Virus record (IMG/VR): IMGVR_UViG_3300044712_000647
Span: 1-28,367 of that record
Source of the DNA: a virus
DNA: 28,367 nucleotides
Direction: 5' to 3' (one strand)
Part shown: positions 15,546 to 22,601 of the stretch, piece after piece
Position numbering within the stretch: position 1 is the first letter of the stretch
Layout of the letters: each line of letters begins with the position of its first letter
Position numbers and translations under genes: made by a program
The notes under the pieces: model-generated
What the model saw: only the letters and a program-made list of their open reading frames with translations
What the model was told of the DNA's origin: nothing
Databases searched by the model: none

Positions 15546-16049
15546 ATGAATGTTATTAAAATTGAACCGTCAAATTTAGAAGAAGGAATGGTTGTTGTAA
15601 CTATTGAAGGTTATCCATATCAACAACCAACATTTTTAGCTACAGATGTAGATACTGAAGAAAAATTACAATCAAAACTTAGTGAATGGAAAATACAACA
15701 AGATTATTGTACTAATGTTAATAATAGTAGTATTCAACCTGATCCAGTATTTGAAGAGAATCTATACCAAAATAATAAATCTCCCATGCTAAAACAAGTT
15801 GAAAATTTGTATATTGATTTTCTAACTAATGATTGGACACCATTATTACGCAAATACGGACTAATTCCTATATCTCATACAATAACTGTTGACAACACAG
15901 ATTCATATACAAACATGGGATTATTAATGCAATTAAGGGCTATTAATAAAACAGAATATTATAACATGGCAGGAGAGTTTGACAGATTTAAAAATACTAT
16001 TGAAGGTTTAGGTGGGATAATGGCTAAAGTAGTATTACATAAAAATTAA
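15546..16049 (+). CDS. Unknown 167-aa protein coupled to the fibre gene
   Basis: The ATG follows the fibre stop by one base and its SD (AGGAG) is inside the fibre gene, so the two are translated together. The N-terminal ~60 residues are beta-like (VIKIEPSNL, GMVVVTIEGYPY). The middle is charged and polar, and the C-terminal half is helical (LLMQLRAINKTEYYNMAGEF). No family is recognised. Genes in this place are often fibre assembly chaperones or fibre-attachment proteins, which is a reasonable but unproven guess. It meets the endonuclease at 16046 tail-to-tail with a 4-base overlap. Confidence 0.72.
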   Translation: MNVIKIEPSNLEEGMVVVTIEGYPYQQPTFLATDVDTEEKLQSKLSEWKIQQDYCTNVNNSSIQPDPVFEENLYQNNKSPMLKQVENLYIDFLTNDWTPLLRKYGLIPISHTITVDNTDSYTNMGLLMQLRAINKTEYYNMAGEFDRFKNTIEGLGGIMAKVVLHKN

Positions 16050-17689
16050 TATTCTTTTATAAAAACTAAATTTCCACAATCCCATATACGATCATAACCA
16101 TTATTTTTCATATTTTCCCATTCTGACAAATTAGGATCAAAGATTTTTAATTTATCTTTTAATACGTTTTTTCGAAAATTAAATCGGTGTATTCGTTTTA
16201 TAGTATGATTATACATATACCAATAACTTGGTGGACTCATGTGATCCAGTTTAAATCCTAATTTATAATACATATTGCCTTGTGACCATCTACGATCTGC
16301 ATATGTAATAATTTGAATCGGATTATAAGTCTTTTCAAAATATGTTAATAGTTTACTAGCACCACCAATAATATTAAAATTAGCTATAGTTGCAAAACGA
16401 CTTAGTTCCCAAAAGCCTTCTTTATGTATTTGACCAAGAGCTTTACGAAGTTTACTAAACGTCATTACAGCAACTAATCGATTTTTATAAAATAGACCAA
16501 GATTGATATTGCACTTATCTTTTCCCTGCAAATGATATTTATCAAGAAATCCATTTTTAATTTTATCATCTATTTCTTTAATAATACATTTGCGAGCATA
16601 TATATTTCGCATTACTAATCCAAAAATATGTTTTAATCGTTGTTTAACAATTAAAATTTTATTATAAAGTTCATCTTCAAAAATATGTATTAATTGAATA
16701 TTTTTTTTATAACATTCAACAGTTTTTTGCAAATGATAATTTTTATCTTTACCGCCAGACAGTTCTCCGTGCCAATATAATCCATTTATTTCGATAGCAA
16801 TTTTTTTATCCTCACAATAAAAATCTAATTCATTATGATTATCTAAAACGGATCGACAATTAGAAATATGCCTTATATAATTAATATCTAAAATCTCTTT
16901 AAATTCTCTTTCAATGTTTGATCGTATTCTTGGATAACATTTTAAACATTTTGGAATTTTTCCATTATCATAATAATCTTTAAATGGCGTATTACATTTA
17001 CAACATAGCCAATCATATATATCTGTTTGATTGTTTCCATTATATTCTTCAATTGTAAACAAAGGTTTAGTAACATTTTGAAATCGTTTCATATTTTCAT
17101 ATGTATTTTCGTTAATACGCTTTTTCTTCAATTTTTTAATATTTTCCAATTGTGAAACATTTTCAACACCATATTTGTTTCTTATTTTATCTTTAAAATC
17201 GTTTTTTCCAAATTCAGATTGGATATATGATTTTGTTCCATACTTTTTTAAACACGTAATTTCAGATTTTCTAATTCTATTTTTATGATATGTTTCAAAA
17301 TCGCCAAAATGGTTAAGTATTGTTTGATTAGTTTTTATTTGTCGTTCATTAATATCAACAGTTTTCCAAGCCTTTTTAATTGCTTGTGCTCTCTTAATAT
17401 TCGTATCAACACAACGATTTGAACAAGTATACGAGCAAAAATCTAAATATTTTCCAAAAAAATATTTTGTTTTCTTGCCACATACTTTACACATATCTTC
17501 GTTTTCTTTCTTAAAAAATTTAATATAATATTCTTCTCCGTCTATTTTGTGGGTTTCTGTACAATGTCTTGTGGTGCCTTGCTTTCGCTTAAATTGTTTT
17601 CCACAAATCCAACAAATATTAAAATTTTCTTCAGTTTTTTCTAAAGGAATTGTCTTTTTATTTTGTTGCCAATATTCTAATGTTTTCAT
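16046..17689 (-). CDS. Large homing-type endonuclease with zinc fingers and acetyltransferase-like tail
   Basis: This 547-aa protein opens with a C2H2 finger (CWICGKQF...HCTETH) and a second Cys cluster (CKVC...FCSYTC), as in the nuclease at 11802. KYGTKSYIQ and KYGVENVSQ repeats follow at about residues 160-190, then a four-Cys ribbon (CCKC...CLKC). The catalytic region around 290-320 reads NELDFYCEDKKIAIEINGLYWHGE, a Vsr/EDxHD-like nuclease core seen in phage homing enzymes. The last ~170 residues (NLGLFYKNRLVAVMTF, ELSRFATI, ADRRWSQGNMYYKLGF) resemble a GNAT fold. The start at 17689 is chosen for its AAAGGA; the frame is open upstream. It converges on the small gene beside the fibre. Confidence 0.82.
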   Translation of the reverse strand: MKTLEYWQQNKKTIPLEKTEENFNICWICGKQFKRKQGTTRHCTETHKIDGEEYYIKFFKKENEDMCKVCGKKTKYFFGKYLDFCSYTCSNRCVDTNIKRAQAIKKAWKTVDINERQIKTNQTILNHFGDFETYHKNRIRKSEITCLKKYGTKSYIQSEFGKNDFKDKIRNKYGVENVSQLENIKKLKKKRINENTYENMKRFQNVTKPLFTIEEYNGNNQTDIYDWLCCKCNTPFKDYYDNGKIPKCLKCYPRIRSNIEREFKEILDINYIRHISNCRSVLDNHNELDFYCEDKKIAIEINGLYWHGELSGGKDKNYHLQKTVECYKKNIQLIHIFEDELYNKILIVKQRLKHIFGLVMRNIYARKCIIKEIDDKIKNGFLDKYHLQGKDKCNINLGLFYKNRLVAVMTFSKLRKALGQIHKEGFWELSRFATIANFNIIGGASKLLTYFEKTYNPIQIITYADRRWSQGNMYYKLGFKLDHMSPPSYWYMYNHTIKRIHRFNFRKNVLKDKLKIFDPNLSEWENMKNNGYDRIWDCGNLVFIKEY

Positions 17690-17706
17690 ATTTATCCTTT
17701 CATAAT

Positions 17707-17714
17707 TATTTATC
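17707..17714 (-). promoter_or_regulatory. Late-type promoter for the large endonuclease
   Basis: Minus-strand GATAAATA, followed by ATTATGAAAGGATAAAT and the ATG. Confidence 0.5.
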
Positions 17715-17744
17715 AGATAGTATACCAAATTTCAATAAGAAAAT

Positions 17745-17763
17745 GATAAATAACAACTAAATA
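17745..17763 (+). promoter_or_regulatory. Late promoter(s) for the gp14-like gene
   Basis: Two octamers in tandem, GATAAATA (17745-17752) and ACTAAATA (17756-17763). The second ends eight bases before the ATG and no SD is present, so translation may be leaderless. Confidence 0.5.
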
Positions 17764-17771
17764 ATTACAGT

Positions 17772-18617
17772 ATGAAATGTAATAACCAAAGAGTTAGATT
17801 TACAAATAAAAACACCAATGAAAACGAACGTAACATGTTTGCTAATTGGTGGAGTGAGGCTACACAATTATATGGAACCTCAATTTCATATTTTGTTCAT
17901 CCATATTCTTTGAGTGGACACGACTTTTTGTATGGTGAAGAACCAACGGCACAATGGCCAGCACCAATAACAATGTTAGCACTTGCACAATTAAATAATG
18001 ACAGTTTATTATTAAGCAAATTTGGAATCCAAACCGACGCCGATTTAACCGTTGTAATTCCTATAAAAGATTTTGCAGAATCTGTTGGTAATCCTTTGGC
18101 TGCTCCAAAGGCTGGCGACCTTTTAAGGCTTGATGAAGTGGGGTGGGATCGCCCAGGTGGGGGCGGATATCCCAACAGCTACCCATCTACCCAACTGTCT
18201 GGTGTAAGCTCTACAAACGTTTGTGACTTAACAAATCCAGATAGTTTAAAAAGTATGTCCAATGGATTGGTAACTGGTGTTAGTGGTGCTTGGTCTTGGG
18301 ACAATTGGTTAAGAGGCCCAAATGTATATGAAATAACTGAACGTAGGGATGAAAACTTCCCCGGTCAAATGAATCCTCTCATGGCCCACATTGTATGGTA
18401 TATCAAGTGCAAGAGATTTGATTACAGTTATGAACCAAATGCTCCAAGAGAGCACGGTTCTAATCAAATTTCCGACAATACACAATATGGTAAAGTTAGC
18501 GGTACGCCAACTATTGAACCAGATAAAAAATATAATCAAGATTCTGAAGATGAAACTAAAAAATCTTGGAATTATGATGATAATGGAAATAAAGATAGTG
18601 TATACGGAGGGTACTAA
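17772..18617 (+). CDS. 14: Neck protein, gp14-like
   Basis: This 281-aa protein (T4 gp14 is 256 aa) matches gp14 in layout. It has an N-terminal helix, the motif YFVHPYSLSGHDFLYGEEP (T4: YYVPREYVSPDLIFGED), LLSKFGIQTDADLTVVIP (T4: FFSNFGMQVQDEVTLSIN), PKAGDLLRLDE (T4: PKEGDLIYFPM), an NVYEIT strand, and a polar acidic tail. gp14 binds gp13 and seals the filled head. A Gly/Ser-rich stretch near residues 130-175 is extra relative to T4. The downstream membrane protein starts right after its stop. Confidence 0.85.
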   Translation: MKCNNQRVRFTNKNTNENERNMFANWWSEATQLYGTSISYFVHPYSLSGHDFLYGEEPTAQWPAPITMLALAQLNNDSLLLSKFGIQTDADLTVVIPIKDFAESVGNPLAAPKAGDLLRLDEVGWDRPGGGGYPNSYPSTQLSGVSSTNVCDLTNPDSLKSMSNGLVTGVSGAWSWDNWLRGPNVYEITERRDENFPGQMNPLMAHIVWYIKCKRFDYSYEPNAPREHGSNQISDNTQYGKVSGTPTIEPDKKYNQDSEDETKKSWNYDDNGNKDSVYGGY

Positions 18618-18618
18618 T

Positions 18619-18891
18619 ATGATAATAATTGATAAAATTGTTCAATGGATGATACAATCCTCATGGTTTCACAAATATAGCGGTATGATTGGAGCATTTT
18701 GTGCTGGATTATGGTTTCAGGCCCACTTTTGGAAACAAATTTTTGATAGTTTATCAGTTTGGGGAGTTAATCGTAACGAATATCTAAATGCATTATTGCT
18801 TATTATTGGTGCTTCGGGAATTAGCATTAGTATTATTGGTACTTTGGTCAAAAACAATCAAACCAATAGGGAAACAAATACAACTACTTAA
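18619..18891 (+). CDS. Small membrane protein, possible holin
   Basis: This 90-aa protein has two hydrophobic segments, about residues 22-40 (GMIGAFCAGLWF) and 54-76 (YLNALLLIIGASGISISIIG), separated by a short loop, with a polar C-terminus. Two helices and small size fit class II holins, but the head/tail setting and lack of a neighbouring lysozyme make this uncertain; it may instead be a virion or accessory membrane protein. GGAGG precedes the ATG and sits in the end of the gp14-like gene. Its last eight bases overlap the convergent gene. Confidence 0.68.
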   Translation: MIIIDKIVQWMIQSSWFHKYSGMIGAFCAGLWFQAHFWKQIFDSLSVWGVNRNEYLNALLLIIGASGISISIIGTLVKNNQTNRETNTTT

Positions 18892-20710
18892 CTTTAAAAA
18901 GCTGTTTCTTATACCAATCTCTAAATTTCTCTTTAGATTCAAACGATCCCTTATCCGCTTCTCCTAATAAATGTCTTAAAATCGTTTTAAGTTCTTTACC
19001 TAATTCTTCATAATTCTCTTCAATATAATTTAATATTATTGTTAATTTTTGTATAGCCTTATCGTTCATTTCATGTATTTTTAAAATTTTAAACTTGATA
19101 AAAATTTTACCATAATTAGATACGCTAAATTCGACATCATCAATTATATGTTCTAAATTTGATGATTCGTTAAGCTTGAATTTTAACTGTTTAGTATCTG
19201 GCGTTCTAAATTTAACATCTCTTTTAATAAGCTTATCAAATATAGAAGTTTTTATAAAATAGTTTGTTATTTCATCTTTCTTAGCATTTGCATTGTCTGT
19301 AGATGATGGATTGTCATATTTAAAAGAAATTTCAATATTTCCTTCTGTAAAATCGTCTAATGAAACATGATCAAACTCGTCCTCAATTGTTTGTAAAAGC
19401 TCTTGTGCTTTGGTTGCACGAACATATCCATGACTAATAAAATATTTTATAATTTCATTAAAATCATCATTATATTCACCTTTTTCATATGCAATCAACG
19501 TATCGCCAATTTGTTCCATTTGTTCTGCTGCATCAGTATATGATTCTTCTGGACGCAATTGAACATATAGTCTCTGTTCGTCTAATTCTACATCTCCATA
19601 AATGTGTAAAATTTTATTTATATCTTTTGTTATCTGATGTCGATCTTGATACTTTAATTTGTTCCATTTATCTGTAAATTCTAAATTATCAAAATCAAAA
19701 GTGCAACTACCGTCAGAATAGAAAAATCCTTCTCCAGAATCATCATAAGAAACATATGAATGTTTTAAATGTTGTTTATAATACTCATCTAATTCTTTTA
19801 ACTTCTTTTCTATTTGTGCTTGTTCATCGTTTTCAAAATCGTCACCTTTAAGTTCAAAAATTTCTTGCTTTGTTTTTTCGTCTAAATCGTTTAAACTAAA
19901 ATTATTTTGTGGTGCATAACTTCCACTACAATCTATTTTATCAATATAATTTGATTTTAATAATTCAACAATATATGGATGATACTTATCAACCGGTTTG
20001 GCGTTTTGTTTGCCTTTAGCCTCTCTAATGGTTCCGTTGTTGACAACAAAGGTTAAATGTGGTCGCCATGCTGTACGATTACCAATTGTAACCGGTTCTC
20101 GTAATGAAAATATTTCATCGCCTTCTTCTTTGTGGCCATATTCGTTTCCACAGTGTTGCATGGCCTTGCGTTCAGAAGCACTACATGTTGGCGAATGGTT
20201 ATTAACCCAAACCCACCCATCGGCAAATTTAATAATTATTTCATCATTTCCTTCTTGTGAAATCGTTCCGGCAAATTGTTCATAATACTTTTTCTCTATT
20301 TGTTCAAAATCATCGATAATATAAGGAGTATCTTTAATCGAAAAAACCTTGTTATCAATTTCTGGTATATGTAATGAAAAATAATGATCTAACTTTCGAA
20401 GTATATGATGTGGAGAATATTCTTTTACACTTGATATTATTTGTTCTGTCGTTTTACCTGTTCTTCTTGCTAATGCCTCTGCTTCTGCTATAAATGCTGA
20501 TTGATAATTAATTAATGATATTAAACGTAGCCATGTTAAAAACCATACAATTCGATCATCTTTCTTTAATGTATCTATGGCAGATTGTATAAATTCGCGT
20601 AATCCAAGATTATCCCTCAATTGTGGATACTTTTGAATCATTGGAAGAAAGCGATCTATCTTCTTCTCCAATAATATATCTAAATAATAAATGTCTTCAA
20701 GTTGTCGCAT
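18884..20710 (-). CDS. PcfJ-like large protein of unknown function
   Basis: This 608-aa protein has a helical N-terminal ~130 residues, then a conserved-looking core at about 165-260. The core contains GWVWVNNHSPTCSASE, AMQHCGNEYG, IFSLREP, PHLTFVVNNGTIREAKGKQN and KYHPYIVELL. The order Cys-His motif, SLR strand, H-x-T-F strand, G-I-x-E-x-K-G-x-x-N resembles the PcfJ-like family, which has no settled biochemical role. The C-terminal 300 residues are acidic, with aspartate- and glutamate-rich loops. Its late octamer ends six bases before the ATG with no SD (leaderless candidate). It lies downstream of the gp4-like nuclease on the same strand. Confidence 0.68.
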   Translation of the reverse strand: MRQLEDIYYLDILLEKKIDRFLPMIQKYPQLRDNLGLREFIQSAIDTLKKDDRIVWFLTWLRLISLINYQSAFIAEAEALARRTGKTTEQIISSVKEYSPHHILRKLDHYFSLHIPEIDNKVFSIKDTPYIIDDFEQIEKKYYEQFAGTISQEGNDEIIIKFADGWVWVNNHSPTCSASERKAMQHCGNEYGHKEEGDEIFSLREPVTIGNRTAWRPHLTFVVNNGTIREAKGKQNAKPVDKYHPYIVELLKSNYIDKIDCSGSYAPQNNFSLNDLDEKTKQEIFELKGDDFENDEQAQIEKKLKELDEYYKQHLKHSYVSYDDSGEGFFYSDGSCTFDFDNLEFTDKWNKLKYQDRHQITKDINKILHIYGDVELDEQRLYVQLRPEESYTDAAEQMEQIGDTLIAYEKGEYNDDFNEIIKYFISHGYVRATKAQELLQTIEDEFDHVSLDDFTEGNIEISFKYDNPSSTDNANAKKDEITNYFIKTSIFDKLIKRDVKFRTPDTKQLKFKLNESSNLEHIIDDVEFSVSNYGKIFIKFKILKIHEMNDKAIQKLTIILNYIEENYEELGKELKTILRHLLGEADKGSFESKEKFRDWYKKQLFKVK

Positions 20711-20716
20711 TTGAAA

Positions 20717-20724
20717 TATTTATC
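20717..20724 (-). promoter_or_regulatory. Late promoter abutting the PcfJ-like gene
   Basis: Minus-strand GATAAATA, then TTTCAA, then ATG. The transcript start expected from T4 late promoters is the A of the start codon. Confidence 0.55.
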
Positions 20725-20727
20725 AAT

Positions 20728-21174
20728 TTAGAGTAGGGGTTCTAAATCTTTTTCAGTCAATACCACAAATTTCATGCCGTTGGAACGGGCAAATTCTCTT
20801 CCTGCTTTCCATTTTGCCTGATTAACTGCATAATCCAACTGTTCGATCAAAAATGATCTATCGGATTTTTTTCCCTTTATTGGTAGTTGTGTCTGTTTAA
20901 ATGGTTTATATTCAATAAGATATTTAGAAATTGAACCGTCTTTCTCTTTAAGAAAAAAAGTAAAATCAATATAATATCTATGAAGCTTGCCATCTGTTGG
21001 TTTAATATAAGGTATTGGAACCGATTCAGATTGCCAATAAATAATATTTGAATTATTATCAGCAAATAACATTAGTCGTTTTTCAGGTGCTGATCTATAA
21101 ACAATAGGATGTCTGCCTTTATACTTTTCAGGGTGTTTTGGAGTATATATGCCTTTAGAATAATATGAAGACAT
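20728..21174 (-). CDS. 4: Head completion nuclease, gp4-like
   Basis: This 148-aa protein matches T4 gp4 (150 aa) in size and motifs. YTPKHPEKYKG and PIVYRSAPEKRLM are followed by IIYWQSESVPIPYIKPTDGK, HRYYIDFTFFLK and YLIEYKPFKQT. The D and E-x-K residues of the last two motifs form a PD-(D/E)XK-type site. gp4 acts after DNA packaging, probably trimming or sealing the end so that tails can attach. Its ATG comes one base after the stop of the 55-aa gene, so translation is coupled. Confidence 0.85.
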   Translation of the reverse strand: MSSYYSKGIYTPKHPEKYKGRHPIVYRSAPEKRLMLFADNNSNIIYWQSESVPIPYIKPTDGKLHRYYIDFTFFLKEKDGSISKYLIEYKPFKQTQLPIKGKKSDRSFLIEQLDYAVNQAKWKAGREFARSNGMKFVVLTEKDLEPLL

Positions 21175-21175
21175 G

Positions 21176-21343
21176 TTATCTAGACTCTATTAAAACGTCA
21201 TCAAACATCTTATTAAAAATATTCTCTTTAACATTGGCATGAAGTGCTGCTAAATATTTTTTTACAGAACCCTTTGTGCAACCGACCTTTTTGCCTGTAT
21301 CGGCCTTGCAAACACATTTTTTACCACATTTTTTATAGGGCAT
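21176..21343 (-). CDS. Small 55-aa Cys-rich basic protein
   Basis: The frame starts MPYKKCGKKCVCKAD and continues through VGCTKGSVKKYLAALHANV to ESR. Four cysteines in the first 22 residues (CxxxCxC...C) are set in a strongly basic context, which could form a small metal-binding knuckle. AGGAG sits six bases before the ATG, the stop is one base from the gp4-like ATG, and a late octamer lies upstream, so the gene is well supported despite its size. Family unknown. Confidence 0.72.
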   Translation of the reverse strand: MPYKKCGKKCVCKADTGKKVGCTKGSVKKYLAALHANVKENIFNKMFDDVLIESR

Positions 21344-21362
21344 ATTCGACTCCTATTTGTTG

Positions 21363-21389
21363 AATTATTTAGTTTTAGACTAAATAATT
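21363..21389. promoter_or_regulatory. Bidirectional late promoter within an inverted repeat
   Basis: AATTATTTAG and CTAAATAATT form a 10-bp inverted repeat around seven bases. The same CTAAATAATT is read on both strands, one copy facing the 55-aa/gp4 genes and one facing the plus-strand endonuclease. Confidence 0.6.
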
Positions 21390-21391
21390 AT

Positions 21392-21454
21392 AGCAGTAAT
21401 CAAAGAAGCTAGTAACTTCTTTGAAACAACGGGAAAGCTCGTTGCTGTCCTGCT
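21392..21454 (+). ncRNA. Three-way-junction RNA in the leader of the plus-strand endonuclease
   Basis: AGCAG (21392-21396) pairs with CTGCT (21450-21454) and encloses two hairpins: CAAAGAAG/CTTCTTTG (8 bp) and CAACGGG/CTCGTTG (7 bp with one wobble, loop AAAG). The structure lies between the promoter and the AAAGGA ribosome site. It does not carry the hammerhead core sequence. It may be a regulatory leader; no known class was recognised. Confidence 0.5.
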
Positions 21455-21479
21455 AAGACTATTTAGAAAGGAAAGCCGT

Positions 21480-22601
21480 ATGTCAAAACACCTATTACAA
21501 ACTTCTTCCGATATTAACCAATTAATATCGCTTTATCAACAAAATTATAGTTTCGACCAATTAAGAGATATTTATAAATGTGGATTATTAAAAATTCGAA
21601 AAATATTAAACGATAATAATATTCTAATCCGTAATCGAAAAGAAACTATTAATCAAAAAATTGGTAAACAAAATAAACTACCTGTAGACGAAATTATTAA
21701 ATTATACACTATTCAAAATTTATCAACAACAGAAATTGGAAAAAGATATAATTGTGATCATATTACAATTTCACGAATTCTTTGGAAAAATAATATTAAA
21801 CCACATAAAAAGAAATTAAAAATAAATCAATCAATAAAGAAAAGAATAATTTTAACAAATGAACAAATACAAAATATTATTAACGATTATAATAAAAACG
21901 AGTTATCGTGTATTGAAATAAGACAAAAATATAATTGTAGCAAAAGAAATTTTCAAAAAATTACTAAAAATATACCACATAGAACCAAAGAAGCATCAAC
22001 ATTAATTAGTTGGAACAAACTTAAAAAAACATTAAATTGTCCAAAAAAATATATATTGCCTTCTGGTAAAATTGTTTATTTACAAGGATATGAACCACAA
22101 TTTCTTGATTATATTTTTCAAAATAACATTTTAAAAGAAACTGAAATCAATTATCACCCACAAAGTATTAAGTATATTGGTTATGATAATAAATCACATT
22201 TGTATATGCCAGATTTTTATATACCAAAATGGAATCTAATTGTTGAAATAAAATCAACATTTGTTTTAAATTACTTTGATAAAGATTGTATTTTTAAAAA
22301 GAATGCTTGTATAAACCAACATTATAATTATCTTTTATTATTAGATAATAATTTTTCTGAATTTAATGACTCTTATGTTTTGCCTGCTGGCTTTGTTCCG
22401 ACTGCGGGTGCGGCTGTCGATTGTGTTGCTGGAGCTTGCGTTGCTGCTGGAGTTTGTGTAGGCAACCCTTCTGGTTGTTGCTCTTCCGCTCCTGCGGGGG
22501 CTGGTCCAAACTCTGGTGGTGTTTCGGTTCCTTCGGCCCCTCCTGCTGGCATCCCTCCCCCGCCTGCGCCCATTTCTGCCGTGGCAGCGTTCATTGCCTG
22601 A
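21480..22601 (+). CDS. PD-(D/E)XK homing-type endonuclease running into the portal gene
   Basis: The 373-aa frame begins with repeated helix-turn-helix-like units (about residues 10-55, 68-110 and 123-170, each with an I-x-x-x-Y-x-C-x-x-x-x-I pattern). The nuclease core follows: ILPSGKIVYLQGYEPQFLDY, MPDFYIPKWNLIVEIKS and YNYLLLLDNNFSEF. This core is closely related to the nuclease at 11802, which ends about 15 residues after the same LDNNF motif. Here the frame instead continues ~75 residues through the antisense of the Pro/Ala-rich portal C-terminus, giving an odd Ala/Gly/Cys-rich tail from residue 298. AAAGGA precedes the ATG. GC content jumps at the overlap. Confidence 0.75.
   Translation: MSKHLLQTSSDINQLISLYQQNYSFDQLRDIYKCGLLKIRKILNDNNILIRNRKETINQKIGKQNKLPVDEIIKLYTIQNLSTTEIGKRYNCDHITISRILWKNNIKPHKKKLKINQSIKKRIILTNEQIQNIINDYNKNELSCIEIRQKYNCSKRNFQKITKNIPHRTKEASTLISWNKLKKTLNCPKKYILPSGKIVYLQGYEPQFLDYIFQNNILKETEINYHPQSIKYIGYDNKSHLYMPDFYIPKWNLIVEIKSTFVLNYFDKDCIFKKNACINQHYNYLLLLDNNFSEFNDSYVLPAGFVPTAGAAVDCVAGACVAAGVCVGNPSGCCSSAPAGAGPNSGGVSVPSAPPAGIPPPPAPISAVAAFIA

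Noticed and set aside
18391-18618. Upstream extension of the small membrane protein from 18391
   Set aside because: It overlaps the gp14-like gene in another frame; GGAGG marks the ATG at 18619.
21392-21479. Hammerhead ribozyme or group I intron remnant
   Set aside because: The three-way shape is suggestive, but the CUGANGA core is absent, P4/P7 pairings cannot be drawn, and there are no flanking exons on this strand.
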